Virus record (IMG/VR): IMGVR_UViG_3300013772_000036
Coordinates: 1 to 33,042 of that record
DNA from: a virus
Length of the DNA stretch: 33,042 bases
Strand: one strand, 5' to 3'
A program made the position numbers and the translations under genes. Shown here piece after piece: positions 6,260 to 12,676 of this stretch (its first letter is position 1; every line of letters starts with the position of its first letter). The notes under the pieces were generated by a model. It worked only from the letters and a program-made list of their open reading frames with translations. It did no database searches and was not told where the DNA came from.

Positions 6260-6568
6260 ATGATCGATGGAAAACTTGGCGGCCGATGCGAGCACAAAAG
6301 CGCAATAGAAACCAAATGCGATAAGGGGCATCACTACGCCAAACGGGCGTGCGCGGACTGCGGCGCCTTCCTCGGCTGGGCGAAGAACCCGCGAACGGTC
6401 GCGGCAATCGCCGAGATCGAGAACAAGTGCCTTCATCTCTGGACCCACCCAGGTTTGTCCGACTGGGAACGGCAGTTCGTACGGTCGATCGGAGACGACC
6501 CTAGGAAGCTATCGCCGCCTCAGAACGAGCGGATAGAGGCTCTGTGGCGAAGAACGAGTTCCACGTGA
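6260..6568 (+). CDS. Small Cys/His-rich protein, 102 aa
   Basis: The start at ATG 6260 has AGGAGG 7 nt upstream and excludes an unlikely N-terminal extension encoded by the repeat region. The N-terminal half contains CEHK (C10), KCDKGHHYAKRACADCG with further Cys and His residues, and GWAKNP. This C/H pattern ending in CxxCG-x-x-x-GW looks like a small zinc ribbon common among phage hypothetical proteins. The C-terminal half is helical (LSDWERQFVRSIGD, SPPQNERIEALWRR). The stop overlaps the GTG of the next gene (GTGA). Function unknown. Confidence 0.7.
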   Translation: MIDGKLGGRCEHKSAIETKCDKGHHYAKRACADCGAFLGWAKNPRTVAAIAEIENKCLHLWTHPGLSDWERQFVRSIGDDPRKLSPPQNERIEALWRRTSST

Positions 6569-6720
6569 AACAGAAATGGCGCCTCTGGCTCCGGCAGTTC
6601 TTCTGCGACCACGCATGGGTCTTTACCCGGTTTCTCCCGGCGGCCGGGGGTCGCATCATCCAGCACAAGTGCCTCAACTGCGGCAAGAGGCGTCGCAACG
6701 AGTTCTTGGGCAGCGGGTGA
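6565..6720 (+). CDS. 51-aa putative zinc-finger protein
   Basis: GTG at 6565 overlaps the TGA of the previous gene by four bases. The 51-aa product is very basic and aromatic (MKQKWRLWLRQFF) and holds C14-D-H16 with a later HKCLNCGKRRRNE, so a CxH...CxxC metal site is likely. Phage-encoded small proteins with a 'C-x-H-x-W ... CL-x-CGK-x-R' layout are common, but their roles are not known to me. It is the last clear rightward gene before the opposite-strand endolysin gene. Confidence 0.6.
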   Translation: MKQKWRLWLRQFFCDHAWVFTRFLPAAGGRIIQHKCLNCGKRRRNEFLGSG

Positions 6721-6729
6721 GGCCGAGGC

Positions 6730-6963
6730 ATGGCCGGCCGACCCAAGGCGCTCAAAACGGCGTTTCTGTGGATTGAGATGCTACTCTGGAAGTCTGGGGT
6801 GGTGTCTCCCGCCAGGATCGTTTCGCGAGCGGCCTCGATTCCCTCGCGACCCTTACGGGATGAAGAACCTCGGCTGGCCGTCGTTTGGCTGGCGAGAGTC
6901 CAAATGGATCCAAGTACCTACGCGGTTTTCCATCCTCATCCCCCAGGCGTCGAGCATCGGTAG
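6730..6963 (+). CDS. Doubtful 77-aa open frame
   Basis: An ATG at 6730 follows a weak GAGG-like site 9 nt after the previous stop. The first 25 residues (MAGRPKALKTAFLWIEMLLW) are plausible, but the rest overlaps the opposite-strand peptidase gene by 111 bp and looks like an antisense reading. It could be a short real gene over-extended by chance or no gene at all. If it is discarded, 6721-6852 holds only a hairpin. Confidence 0.2.
   Translation: MAGRPKALKTAFLWIEMLLWKSGVVSPARIVSRAASIPSRPLRDEEPRLAVVWLARVQMDPSTYAVFHPHPPGVEHR
6824..6848. other. Hairpin just past the endolysin stop
   Basis: CGCGAG (6824-6829) and CTCGCG (6843-6848) can form a 6-bp GC-rich stem with a 13-nt loop just downstream of the leftward endolysin stop codon. 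No T-run follows on either strand, so it is not a classical terminator. It may protect the 3' end or mark convergent transcription. Confidence 0.3.
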
Positions 6964-7314
6964 GAGCTTGGCTCTGATCTCGGCGCAGCCATCCGTCCCG
7001 TCGAACCCGCCGACGTGGAAGTCGACCGCCGCCCAACTGCCTTCGCACATATGAGCCGAGTGCCTCGCCCCGCCGATCGACGGCAGCGAGTTGTATTCCC
7101 TTGGCCTGAACCAACAGTGAACGACGATCGGCATCGCGACGAACTGGCGCACCTTGTCCATCGACCCGGCGAAGGCAACAAGTTGTCCCTTGACATGCTC
7201 GTCTAGGCCATCGCCCTCGGTCGCCAATCTCGACCAGGTGGGGAGCCAGAGGAGCTCGCCGACCGAGAAGTGTTTCGAGACTTGCGCTTTCGGATCGGTC
7301 CAATCGATGGCCAT
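6853..7314 (-). CDS. Peptidase M15-type endolysin
   Basis: A 153-aa protein from ATG 7314 with GAGGAG 7 nt upstream. It contains KHFSVGELLWLP near the N-terminus, a helix ending in MPIVVHCWFRPREYN, the zinc site ARHSAHM...AAVDFH (H88, D98) and WIHLDSRQP (H137). H-x(9)-D plus a distal H is the zinc triad of the M15 family (D-Ala-D-Ala carboxypeptidase and L-Ala-D-Glu type phage endolysins). It would cleave peptidoglycan stem peptides at lysis. There is no signal peptide, so it would need a holin. It is the only leftward gene in this region and is convergent with the small Cys-rich genes; it probably has its own promoter. A virion-associated role is possible but less likely. Confidence 0.85.
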   Translation of the reverse strand: MAIDWTDPKAQVSKHFSVGELLWLPTWSRLATEGDGLDEHVKGQLVAFAGSMDKVRQFVAMPIVVHCWFRPREYNSLPSIGGARHSAHMCEGSWAAVDFHVGGFDGTDGCAEIRAKLLPMLDAWGMRMENRVGTWIHLDSRQPNDGQPRFFIP

Positions 7315-7382
7315 GTTTCGCTCCTCAAAAACTGAAACCGCGCTCAATGAACGCGGCTCCAAAGGTCTTGGTATTCCCCTTG

Positions 7383-7409
7383 AGCATACCTCGGCTCGGC
7401 GGTCGTCAA
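7383..7409 (-). promoter_or_regulatory. Weak candidate promoter of the endolysin gene
   Basis: On the minus strand TTGACG (7409-7404) is followed by TATGCT (7388-7383) at a short 15-nt spacing. It lies about 70 nt before the endolysin start, with a small stem CCGCG/CGCGG (7338-7342 and 7352-7356) in the leader. Its -35 box is 1 nt from the -35 box of the rightward candidate, back to back. Confidence 0.3.
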
Positions 7410-7410
7410 C

Positions 7411-7439
7411 TTGAGTCTTGCGTTTTTTGCGCCGATAAT
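7411..7439 (+). promoter_or_regulatory. Candidate sigma70-type promoter of the late rightward unit
   Basis: TTGAGT (7411-7416) is followed after exactly 17 nt, which include a T-run, by GATAAT (7434-7439, 5/6 to consensus). Transcription would start near 7446, about 60 nt before the HNH gene, the first gene of the long rightward structural unit. The interval 7315-7504 otherwise holds no gene. Confidence 0.5.
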
Positions 7440-7504
7440 GGCAAATAGCTCATCAATTTCAAAAAAACGGCGTTGCATTCCCACCCTGTCGCAGGACGGA
7501 ACGA

Positions 7505-8071
7505 TTGAAAATTAGCAAAACGCAATCGTGTTCGATCGATGGTTGCGCGAGTGAACATCAGGCGCGCGGGTATTGCGATACGCATTATAGCCGCTGGAAA
7601 CGCAACAGGTCGATGGCCATTAGGCCAAACAAAATACCAGACGAACAGAGATTTATGCAGTTGGTTGACAAGTCAACGGGGTGTTGGCTTTGGTTGGCCA
7701 GTCGTTTTTCGTCTGGCTACGCACAGTTCAAAGCGGCGGGAAAAAATCACCGCGCACATCGATTCTCATATCGGGCTTTTAAAGGCGAGATACCCAAAGG
7801 CTTAACACTCGATCATTTGTGCCGAGTAAAGCACTGCGTGAATCCCGAACATCTAGAGCCGGTGACAGCCGCGGAAAATAACCGGCGCATACCGAAAGAA
7901 GCGGTATGCAAACGCGGGCACGCCAGGATACCTGGATCGCGCCGTTGTCTAACATGCAGCACGTTTCATTTGCCAAGTCGGCAGCCAGAATATCGTCGTA
8001 AAAAATCGGCCGCATCCCGCCAAGAGAAGGTTGCCGCTCAGGGCAGAGGAGTAAGCAGTGACGACATCTAA
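7505..8071 (+). CDS. HNH endonuclease with zinc-binding termini
   Basis: A 188-aa protein. The TTG start at 7505 is kept because AGGACGGA lies just upstream and because the segment it adds has a clear zinc-site pattern (C9, C14, C24, H27, ending in HYSRWKR). The HNH core runs CWLWLASRFSSGYAQF (60-75), AHRFSYRAFKGEIPKGL, then LDHLCRVKHCVNPEHLEPV (102-120), with D103-H104 and H116 as catalytic and metal residues. This is the HNH_3 type typical of free-standing phage nucleases, some of them homing endonucleases. A second Cys/His cluster (C135, H139, C148, C151) follows. It overlaps the next gene by 14 nt. The role may be packaging-related or selfish; the sequence alone does not decide. Confidence 0.88.
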   Translation: MKISKTQSCSIDGCASEHQARGYCDTHYSRWKRNRSMAIRPNKIPDEQRFMQLVDKSTGCWLWLASRFSSGYAQFKAAGKNHRAHRFSYRAFKGEIPKGLTLDHLCRVKHCVNPEHLEPVTAAENNRRIPKEAVCKRGHARIPGSRRCLTCSTFHLPSRQPEYRRKKSAASRQEKVAAQGRGVSSDDI

Positions 8072-8456
8072 CCTCAGGCCTTGGCCAAAGGGCGTCAGCG
8101 GCAATCCTGGCGGGGCCGTTGCGCTTTCCCCAGAATTAAAGGCAATTCGCTCATTGTCTCAGGCGGAAGTGACCAAAATAGTGTCGAAAGTGGCGCGCAT
8201 GAATGTCTCCGAGCTAGAGCGTGCCGCTGCTGATCAGACCGCACCGGCGATCGAAGTCGCTATCGCAACCATATTCGACCAGTCGATAAAAAAAGCCGAC
8301 CATGCGCGGCTCACATTCCTCCTCGACCGCGCAATCGGCAAAGTCCCACTCGTCGAGATCGGCGACGCTGACAGCGATGTTCCGCTGGCGCGTTTGTCTG
8401 TCGAGGAGCTTCTGCAGATTGTCAGGCCGAAGCCGAAAGAATTGGGGGCGGGATGA
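8058..8456 (+). CDS. DUF5681-like protein, possible small terminase subunit
   Basis: A GTG start at 8058 behind GAGGAG gives 132 aa. The N-terminus carries WPKGVSGNPGG, the hallmark of DUF5681-type phage proteins, which in some phages lie just before the large terminase gene and are taken as small terminase subunits. The rest is helical (AEVTKIVSKVARMNVSELE, VAIATIFDQSIKKADHARL). Here nine genes separate it from terL, so the small-terminase role is plausible but unproven. Its stop overlaps the next gene by ATGA. Confidence 0.65.
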   Translation: MTTSNLRPWPKGVSGNPGGAVALSPELKAIRSLSQAEVTKIVSKVARMNVSELERAAADQTAPAIEVAIATIFDQSIKKADHARLTFLLDRAIGKVPLVEIGDADSDVPLARLSVEELLQIVRPKPKELGAG

Positions 8457-8704
8457 TTACCCTCCGCGATATCGTAAAAAGCGATCGTGCGACTGCCGCA
8501 ATCACGACCGACGAATGCAAGATGATCGCCGCGGTCTTGGATCTCGCTGCGCGCTCGCGCCTCATAAGAGCTTGTTTACCTAAGCAGTACCGCCACCAGG
8601 CTTTAGCCTTTCGCATGCTCGCCGCGACTCTTGGGAGAACGCCGGCTGAGCGCGAGCCGAGCCTTGAGACGCAGATCAGGCGGGAAATGGCGGCTGCGAA
8701 GTGA
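8453..8704 (+). CDS. Hypothetical helical protein, 83 aa
   Basis: ATG 8453 overlaps the previous TGA, and its own TGA overlaps the GTG of the methyltransferase gene. The product is alpha-helical and basic, with TTDECKMIAAVLDLAARSRLI and a C-terminal RRE tail. No motif is recognised. Perfect overlaps at both ends support translation. Confidence 0.6.
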   Translation: MITLRDIVKSDRATAAITTDECKMIAAVLDLAARSRLIRACLPKQYRHQALAFRMLAATLGRTPAEREPSLETQIRREMAAAK

Positions 8705-9876
8705 TTCTCCACGGCGACTGCTTAGAACATCTCGCAACGCTTGCCGCGGAGTCGGTTGACTCGCTCGTCACCGATCCGCCCGCTGGCATCTCATTCATGG
8801 GCAAAGCCTGGGATTCGGACAAAGGCGGCCGGGACGCTTGGGTCTCGTGGATGACCGACGTGATGCGTGAATGCCATCGCGTGATGAAGCCCGGCGCGCA
8901 CGGTCTTGTTTGGACGATTCCTCGCACGTCGCACTGGACGATGACGGCTCTGGAGAATGCGGGATTTGAGATTAGGGATGTGGTGACGCATCTCTTTGGG
9001 ACGGGGTTCCCCAAGTCTCTTGATGTGTCGAAGGCGATTGATAAAGAGGCGGGGGCGAAGCGGGAAGTCGTCGGCCAATCCCCAAATTGGCGACCTGCAA
9101 AAACGCATGGTGGCGCCGGTTTTGATGCTGCGGTCGGCGACGGCCAGGCCGTGATGAATCTCACCGCTCCCGCGACCGATTCCGCCAAACAGTGGCAAGG
9201 ATTCGGCACCGCTCTAAAACCAGCCTGCGAATTCTGGGTTTTAATCCGCAAGCCGTGCAGCGAGAAGACGGTGGCGAAGAACGTTCTCAGGTGGGGAACG
9301 GGCGCGTTGAATATTGATGCGAGTCGGATTGGCTCAGAACAAGTTGGATGGCTTGGCCGAAAAGGTAGCGAACTATTCGACTCGTCGAAATCCGAAAACA
9401 AACGAACTGGTTTTGCAAACGGTGGAGATCAACGCCCAACTACCGGCCGCTTCCCCGCCAACCTAGTCCTAGACGAGGATGCCGCGGCGGCGTTGGATGA
9501 GCAGAGCGGGGAAAGAATTGTTGCGCCGATCGGCAAGCCAAGCCGCGGGAAATCTAGTAATAGCGAAATCTACGGCGCAGGGAAAACAAACGGCTCGACG
9601 TCGTACCCCGGAGAAAAAGGCGGCGCCTCCCGCTTTTTTTACGTCGCTAAAGCCTCCAAGTCAGATCGCGGCGACGACAACAAACACCCCACGGTTAAAT
9701 CCACCAAGCTAATGAGCTACCTCTGCCGTCTCGTCACGCCTCCGGGCGGTACGGTCTTAGATCCTTTCATGGGGTCGGGTAGCACTGGCGTAGCGGCTAA
9801 GGCGGAGAAATTCGAATTCATCGGCATCGAGAGAGAAGCAGAATACGCAGCAATCGCGGAAACGAGGATGGCGTGA
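8701..9876 (+). CDS. DNA methyltransferase (N6-adenine/N4-cytosine type, DPPA variant)
   Basis: A 391-aa protein from GTG 8701, coupled to the upstream gene by GTGA. Near the N-terminus is ILHGDCLEHL, then VTDPPAGISFMGKAWD (catalytic motif IV, D25-P26-P27-A28). The SAM-binding motif I lies near the C-terminus, LDPFMGSGSTG (about 353-363), preceded by HPTVKSTKLMSYLCRLV. The order motif IV then motif I is the beta class. DPPA in place of the usual DPPY/DPPW is seen in a phage-specific branch, so it is not a sign of decay. It likely methylates phage DNA against host restriction. No restriction partner is encoded here. Confidence 0.88.
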   Translation: MILHGDCLEHLATLAAESVDSLVTDPPAGISFMGKAWDSDKGGRDAWVSWMTDVMRECHRVMKPGAHGLVWTIPRTSHWTMTALENAGFEIRDVVTHLFGTGFPKSLDVSKAIDKEAGAKREVVGQSPNWRPAKTHGGAGFDAAVGDGQAVMNLTAPATDSAKQWQGFGTALKPACEFWVLIRKPCSEKTVAKNVLRWGTGALNIDASRIGSEQVGWLGRKGSELFDSSKSENKRTGFANGGDQRPTTGRFPANLVLDEDAAAALDEQSGERIVAPIGKPSRGKSSNSEIYGAGKTNGSTSYPGEKGGASRFFYVAKASKSDRGDDNKHPTVKSTKLMSYLCRLVTPPGGTVLDPFMGSGSTGVAAKAEKFEFIGIEREAEYAAIAETRMA

Positions 9877-10046
9877 GTTCTCGCTTCGGCTACGTCTGCC
9901 GCGGCTGCCGCCTAGTTTTCCCGGCCTGCTGGTACGAGCCAGCGAAGTGCCAGTGCGGCAACAACACGTTCCGGAAGGCCAACGTCTCGGACATCAAACA
10001 GGCGATCAGAGAGCTGGAAGAAATGCTCGCGGGGGATGCGAATTGA
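9873..10046 (+). CDS. 57-aa zinc-ribbon protein
   Basis: GTG 9873 overlaps the stop of the methyltransferase gene (GTGA). The product has two Cys pairs, CRGC and CQCG, about 17 residues apart, then a helical C-terminus (VSDIKQAIRELEEML). A small zinc ribbon is the natural reading. Its TGA overlaps a TTG start of the next gene (TTGA). No function is known. Confidence 0.65.
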   Translation: MSSRFGYVCRGCRLVFPACWYEPAKCQCGNNTFRKANVSDIKQAIRELEEMLAGDAN

Positions 10047-10309
10047 GTTACCCGATTGTCGGCGGCGAGATCTCGATCGAAGCAATGGACGAGGCGCGCA
10101 TCGCGGCCGAGAAGGCCAAGCGCGACGCCGAAGCAACTCGCGCATTCGTCCTCGAACATTTCGAAGAGCTTCGCGGCACTCAACTGGCCGTCGAGATGAC
10201 GTCAGTCGCCAACCTCCCAAGCTATTCGTGCCTCATCGTTAACGATCACTTGCTCCTCTCCTACGTCGAGGCGGAGCAGCTGATTAAACAACTGGAGAGA
10301 ACGGTATGA
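10043..10309 (+). CDS. Hypothetical protein, 88 aa
   Basis: Several starts are possible. TTG 10043 is preferred because it overlaps the previous stop (TTGA) as in neighbouring genes; ATG 10086 is the alternative. The product has a charged helix (AMDEARIAAEKAKRDAEATR) followed by a strand-rich second half (SYSCLIVNDHLLLSYVEAEQ) and ends overlapping the next gene by ATGA. No family is recognised. Confidence 0.55.
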   Translation: MSYPIVGGEISIEAMDEARIAAEKAKRDAEATRAFVLEHFEELRGTQLAVEMTSVANLPSYSCLIVNDHLLLSYVEAEQLIKQLERTV

Positions 10310-10524
10310 CAGCGCCAACCGCAGAACAAAAAGCCGCGACCGCCGGCATCTTCAAAAACATCAAAACGCTGCTAGAAAAAGGCCTTTTCTTCGGCGAATA
10401 CGGCGGCCTTGTCGGCGAGGCGATTGGGTTTCTCAACGCCAACATCGCGGCGATTGAGACAGATCTCAAGCCGGCCGAAGTCCCCGCGCCGAAGCGCACC
10501 AAGATCAAGGGAGCGACGGCTTGA
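10306..10524 (+). CDS. Hypothetical protein, 72 aa
   Basis: ATG 10306 overlaps the previous stop, and its stop overlaps the TTG of the next gene. The product begins with an Ala/Lys helix, then EKGLFFGEYGGLVGEAIGFLNANIAAIETDL, which is amphipathic rather than membrane spanning. A basic, Pro-rich tail ends the protein. No family recognised. Confidence 0.6.
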   Translation: MTAPTAEQKAATAGIFKNIKTLLEKGLFFGEYGGLVGEAIGFLNANIAAIETDLKPAEVPAPKRTKIKGATA

Positions 10525-10808
10525 GTAATTTGCCCAAGGCGAAACCGGCGCCAGAGATGGCGAGGAAAGGCGCGAGCCCAGAGCCCGTTGTCGCGCCAGT
10601 GACGAACATCACCGGCAGAAATCCGCTCGAGCGCAAGGCATTCACGGTTGAGCGGTCGACCGATCCGACAAAGCCAGGATGGTGCTTCGTGACGATCACG
10701 TACGTTGAGGACAAGATCGTTCACATTGAGCGGTCGGAACCGGATCTAAAGCCGGTTTGTTTAGAGAAATTCAAGGTGACCGCATTACGATATTGGATTT
10801 CATTCTGA
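10521..10808 (+). CDS. Hypothetical protein, 95 aa
   Basis: TTG 10521 overlaps the previous TGA (TTGA) and has GGAG upstream. The first 35 residues are Pro/Ala/Lys-rich and probably disordered. The rest is beta-like (KAFTVERSTDPTKPGWCFVT, DKIVHIERSEPD). Its TGA shares a base with the ATG of the next gene (TGATG). No family recognised. Confidence 0.6.
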   Translation: MSNLPKAKPAPEMARKGASPEPVVAPVTNITGRNPLERKAFTVERSTDPTKPGWCFVTITYVEDKIVHIERSEPDLKPVCLEKFKVTALRYWISF

Positions 10809-11083
10809 TGCTAGAAAAAGCCCTAAACGTATTCGTCAATCTGGTTCCAACCCTGATGCTGCTCGCCGTCGTCGCTCTGTCGTTCGGCACGAGGCCGATC
10901 GAAGCCGCGCCGATGATAGCTGTCGCGGCAGCGCTCTGGGGATTTCACTTCTATGTGACGCTCCCGATCCCCGAGCCGCCGAAGACCGACGATGCCCGCA
11001 TGGCGAAGATCGAGGCCGACGTCAAGGAAGCGATGAAAACGGCGCAGTCGGCACAGACCGCCGCTGGATTGAGGAAGCTATGA
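10808..11083 (+). CDS. Two-TM membrane protein, possible holin
   Basis: Start at ATG 10808, which overlaps the previous stop. The 91-aa product has two hydrophobic segments (about residues 8-26, NVFVNLVPTLMLLAVVALSF, and 35-49, PMIAVAAALWGFHFY). They are followed by a charged helical tail (DDARMAKIEADVKEAMKTAQ). Two membrane helices and a charged cytoplasmic tail are the layout of class II holins, but that is a layout argument only. Its place upstream of terL is unusual for a holin, and other roles for a small phage membrane protein are open. Confidence 0.6.
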   Translation: MLEKALNVFVNLVPTLMLLAVVALSFGTRPIEAAPMIAVAAALWGFHFYVTLPIPEPPKTDDARMAKIEADVKEAMKTAQSAQTAAGLRKL

Positions 11084-11247
11084 ACGTGTTCGACCGCATC
11101 GCCAAGGTCATCGCGGCGTGGGGCCTTCCCGTCCCGGTCATGGGTGAGCCCAACCCGGACGCGTACGCTCGTGTCGCCGATGCGCTTGAGTGGGCGCAGA
11201 AGAGAATCAAAGCACTGGAAGGCGATCTCGGAGACGTGACGAGTTGA
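11080..11247 (+). CDS. Hypothetical protein, 55 aa
   Basis: ATG 11080 overlaps the previous stop (ATGA), and the TGA overlaps the TTG of terL (TTGA). The product reads MNVFDRIAKVIAAWGLPVPV followed by a helix rich in E and K. It is short but framed exactly between two coupled genes. Position directly before terL would also suit a small terminase accessory role, but no motif supports that. Confidence 0.55.
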   Translation: MNVFDRIAKVIAAWGLPVPVMGEPNPDAYARVADALEWAQKRIKALEGDLGDVTS

Positions 11248-12647
11248 GCGCTGCCCTCGACATTTCGCAGAGCGAGTACGACGATGCCCTAAGCTTCGCC
11301 GCTCGGCGCGACTTGTGGCGCTACGGCAACATCGCTTGGAAGCTCCGGCCAGAGCAGCTGCTACTCAAGCAAGAGCTCGAGCGCTGTGAAGTCCAGCTCG
11401 CGGTGTTCAACATCTGCCGGCGCCTCGGCAAGACCTACACGCTCGTCCTTTACGCCATCGAACAGGCGATGCTTGAGAAGCAGAAGATCCGCTACGGCTG
11501 CGCGTTCCTCACCGACCTCGAGGAGTTCGTCCTCCCGGCGTTCGCGCTCATCCTAGAGGACTGCCCGGACGATCTCAGGCCGCACTATCACCTGACGCGC
11601 AAGACCTGGATCTTTCCGAACGGCTCCGAGATCAAGCTCGTGGGCCTCGACAAGAATCCGAACGGCTTGCGCGGGAACGCCATCGCCAAGATCATCATCG
11701 ACGAGGCCGGCTTCGTCTCGAACCTGAAGTTCGTTTACACGTCGGTCATCATCCCGGCGACCGCCAAGCAGAAGAACATCAAGGTCATCTTTCTCTCGAC
11801 GCCGCCGCCGACTCCAGAGCATTTCTTCGTGACGCTCATGGACAAGGCGCAATCGCAGCCGAACGGATTTTACAAAGAATTAACAATCGACGACATTTCT
11901 GATCTCGATCCGGTTGAGCGGCAACGTCTTCTCGACGAGGTTGGCGGTGAACAATCGATCGAGGCGCAGCGCGAGTTCTTCTGCCGCATCATCATCGACG
12001 TGACGATCGCACTGGCGCCAGAGTTCGACGCGAAGCGGCACGTCAAGGAATGCGTCGCGCCGGAGTTCACCAAATTCTGGGTGAGCGGCGACACCGGCGG
12101 CGTCCGAGACCGCACGGTCTTTCATCTCATGACCTACGATTTCCGCCGCGCCAAGATCATGGTCCTAGACGAGATCGAGTTCCCGAGCGTTACAGGCTCC
12201 GAGACTTGGGTAGCCGCGGCGAAGAAAATGGAAGCCGGGCGTCCCGTCACGCGCTTCATCGACGCCGACGGCCAGATGCGCGTCGACCTGCAAACGCAAC
12301 ACGGCTATCCGGTGATGCTGCCGCGCAAAGACGAGCTGACGCCGACCGTAAACCAGGTTCGCGTTGCTCTGCGCCGCGATGAAGTTGAGATAGACCCTAA
12401 GTGCGTTTTGCTCATTAAGACGCTCAAGGGCGGGACGCTGAACCCTCAGAGGACGGACCTCGCGAGGACTGAGGCGCTCGGCCACATGGACGCGTTTATG
12501 TCGTTCGCCTACGGGATGCGGCACGCGAACAGGGCCAATCCGTTCCCGCAGTACGGCGTTGGCGTCAGCGAAGCCACGCACTTCATAAGACCTAATCAAA
12601 CGCCAACAGCGACGAAATTACGCGGCCTATTTAGGGGTGCAGGTTGA
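11244..12647 (+). CDS. terL: Terminase large subunit
   Basis: A 467-aa packaging motor from TTG 11244, preferred to an upstream in-frame start because it forms the TTGA overlap with the previous gene. Walker A is CRRLGKTY (58-65), Walker B is KIIIDEAGF (149-157, D153-E154), and STPP at 185-188 is the coupling motif. The nuclease half shows SGDTGG (D283), VLDEIE (D309), FIDADG (D340) and HMDAF (D416), the acidic residues of the RNase H-like headful or site-specific nuclease. The gene is directly followed by portal and scaffold, the usual order. Confidence 0.92.
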   Translation: MSAALDISQSEYDDALSFAARRDLWRYGNIAWKLRPEQLLLKQELERCEVQLAVFNICRRLGKTYTLVLYAIEQAMLEKQKIRYGCAFLTDLEEFVLPAFALILEDCPDDLRPHYHLTRKTWIFPNGSEIKLVGLDKNPNGLRGNAIAKIIIDEAGFVSNLKFVYTSVIIPATAKQKNIKVIFLSTPPPTPEHFFVTLMDKAQSQPNGFYKELTIDDISDLDPVERQRLLDEVGGEQSIEAQREFFCRIIIDVTIALAPEFDAKRHVKECVAPEFTKFWVSGDTGGVRDRTVFHLMTYDFRRAKIMVLDEIEFPSVTGSETWVAAAKKMEAGRPVTRFIDADGQMRVDLQTQHGYPVMLPRKDELTPTVNQVRVALRRDEVEIDPKCVLLIKTLKGGTLNPQRTDLARTEALGHMDAFMSFAYGMRHANRANPFPQYGVGVSEATHFIRPNQTPTATKLRGLFRGAG

Positions 12648-12676
12648 ATTTTCATGAACTATTTGAGGGTCCGACC

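Noticed and set aside
6752-7303. 183-aa minus-strand frame over the endolysin
   Set aside because: Shadow of the M15 peptidase in another frame; the peptidase frame has zinc-binding motifs and a strong Shine-Dalgarno.
8676-9401. 241-aa open frame on the minus strand across the methyltransferase gene
   Set aside because: The opposite frame carries clear DPPA and FMGSG motifs; this one has no recognisable motif and overlaps completely.
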